Source: an uncultured Clostridia bacterium
GTDB lineage: Bacteria > Bacillota > Clostridia > Oscillospirales > Oscillospiraceae
Length of the DNA: 6,580 bases
Direction: 5' to 3'
NCBI GenBank assembly: GCA_945487445.1
Contig: CALYTU010000083.1
Coordinates: forward strand, 1-6,580
Below the pieces are notes generated by a model. That model was not told the origin of the DNA. It worked only from the letters and a program-made list of their open reading frames with translations, and did no database searches. A program made the translations under genes and the position numbers. Within the stretch, counting starts at the first letter, position 1; each line of letters begins with the position of its first letter. This document shows, one piece after another, positions 5,753 to 6,580 of this stretch.

Positions 5753-6001
5753 ATGTATCTTTCGATTGGCAATGACATGGCGATCCGGGATCGCTCCATC
5801 GTCGGCATCTTCGACCTGGATAACTGCTCCTGGTCCCACCGCACCCGGGAATTTTTAAGTCAGGCTGAGGAAAGGGGAGAGGTCGTCACAGCCACAGATG
5901 ATTTGCCGAAATCCTTTCTGCTGACCTCGGAATACGGTCTGAACCGGGTCTATCTGGTGCAGCCGAACACCGCTACCTTCCACCGAAGAACCGGCAAGTG
6001 A
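5753..6001 (+). CDS. remB: RemB/YaaB-like, DUF370 family
   Basis: 82-residue protein recognised as the YaaB/RemB type that sits between recF and gyrB in Bacillota. The start MYLSIGNDMAIRDRSIVGIFDLD (1-23), the middle THRTREFL-like SHRTREFL (28-35), and PKSFLLTSE (52-60) before a strand VYLVQP (66-71) follow the family pattern. In Bacillus subtilis RemB contributes, with the related RemA, to activation of biofilm-matrix genes; RemA binds DNA as a ring. Whether this anaerobe-like lineage makes such a matrix is unknown, so the regulatory role is an inference. The start at 5753 uses GGAGG (5744-5748). An in-frame ATG at 5720 inside repeat copy 3 would add 11 residues but lacks a ribosome-binding site. 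Confidence 0.87.
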   Translation: MYLSIGNDMAIRDRSIVGIFDLDNCSWSHRTREFLSQAEERGEVVTATDDLPKSFLLTSEYGLNRVYLVQPNTATFHRRTGK

Positions 6002-6201
6002 TTTTCTCCCGCCGGTAGAATCTCCTTCCGGGGATCGGGTTTTATCCGCTTTCCATGCGTAGGGCGGCCTGAGGTCTGGCCGCGTTAAGCCCGTTTGCTG
6101 TGTTAACCGATCCCGGAAGTATCGTAACAAGCTTGATCCAGAATCCACTATGTACCGCGAATGCCCGCGGACATGAGAAACCTCCTACGAAAGGACAACC
6201 T
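6002..6201 (+). promoter_or_regulatory. 200-nt structured leader before gyrB
   Basis: CTTCCGGGGATCGG (6025-6038) pairs with CCGATCCCGGAAG (6107-6119), 13 bp with one bulged G. The enclosed region contains a second stem GCGGCC (6064-6069) with GGCCGC (6078-6083). Near the remB end ACCGGC (5990-5995) also pairs with GCCGGT (6011-6016). Close to the start, TCCT (6183-6186) could pair with AGGA (6192-6195) in the ribosome-binding site. I find no clear sigma-A promoter and no T-tract terminator. The fold may regulate gyrB or simply be an mRNA structure; it does not match a riboswitch I recognise. Confidence 0.5.
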
Positions 6202-6580
6202 ATGAACGACGAAATCATGAATACCAGCGTTGAAACCGAATACGGCGGCTCTCAGATTCAGGTTCTGGAGGGTCTGGAGGCCGTCCGCAAGCGGCCCGGC
6301 ATGTACATCGGCTCCACCTCAGAGTCCGGCCTGCATCATTTGGTCTATGAGATCGTGGACAACTCCATCGACGAAGCCCTGGCCGGCTTCTGCGACCATA
6401 TCACCGTCGTCATCAATCCCGGCGACACCGTCACTGTCCGGGACAATGGCCGCGGCATCCCCGTGGACATTCAGCCCCAAACCGGCCGTCCCGCACTGGA
6501 GGTGGTCTTCACCGTCCTCCACGCCGGCGGCAAGTTCGGCGGCGGGGGCTACAAGGTCTCCGGCGGCCTGCACGGCGTGG
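6202..6580 (+). CDS. gyrB: GyrB, DNA gyrase subunit B (5' part)
   Basis: The first 126 codons of a gene running off the right edge. GyrB is the ATPase subunit of gyrase, which with GyrA introduces negative supercoils ahead of the fork. The GHKL ATP-binding fold is clear: RKRPGMYIGST (29-39), catalytic Glu50 and Mg-binding Asn54 in VYEIVDNSIDEAL (48-60), DNGRGIP (81-87) and the glycine-rich ATP lid GGKFGGGGYKVSGGLHG (109-125). ParE shares these motifs; position after recF-remB beside oriC favours GyrB. The start has AAAGGA (6190-6195) six bases upstream; the next in-frame ATG, at codon 6, has no better site. Confidence 0.96.
   Translation, partial: MNDEIMNTSVETEYGGSQIQVLEGLEAVRKRPGMYIGSTSESGLHHLVYEIVDNSIDEALAGFCDHITVVINPGDTVTVRDNGRGIPVDIQPQTGRPALEVVFTVLHAGGKFGGGGYKVSGGLHGV

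Overview
This window is the replication-origin core of a Bacillota (Firmicutes) chromosome. It carries lexA(-) | dnaA - oriC - dnaN - yaaA - recF - remB(yaaB) - gyrB(+), the conserved Gram-positive origin gene order, with a perfect parS site at the left edge. GC-rich coding sequence, AT-rich intergenic regions and the protein styles suggest a Clostridia member, possibly Oscillospiraceae-like; that rank is an inference.

Layout. At 1-292 are a perfect 16-bp ParB site (parS), a terminator-like hairpin and the first copy of a 123-bp mobile repeat. At 293-958 lexA (SOS repressor) is on the minus strand, with a candidate LexA box over its own promoter. The gap 959-1297 holds the back-to-back lexA and dnaA promoters and a DnaA box in the dnaA leader. 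dnaA is at 1298-2608. The 2609-2864 gap is oriC: clustered DnaA boxes, two inverted box pairs of identical geometry, a DnaA-trio-like run, an AT-rich unwinding element and a hairpin before dnaN. dnaN, yaaA (S4 RNA-binding), recF and remB follow, then a 200-nt leader with a long-range inverted repeat, then the first 126 codons of gyrB.

The genes fit one theme. DnaA opens the origin, DnaN is the sliding clamp, RecF acts at stalled or gapped forks, GyrB relieves supercoils, ParB/parS segregates the origin, and LexA represses the damage response.

The most unusual element is a MITE-like repeat present three times (148-270, 4293-4415, 5618-5740). Two copies are identical and the third differs by one base. 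Each is 123 bp with 14-bp terminal inverted repeats and a nested hairpin, and carries no gene. Copies 2 and 3 have exact 8-bp target duplications; copy 1 has one with six extra bases at its right end. Two copies split the yaaA-recF-remB run, and the third landed in the remB ribosome-binding site, duplicating it. The pattern indicates recent insertion by a transposase encoded elsewhere.
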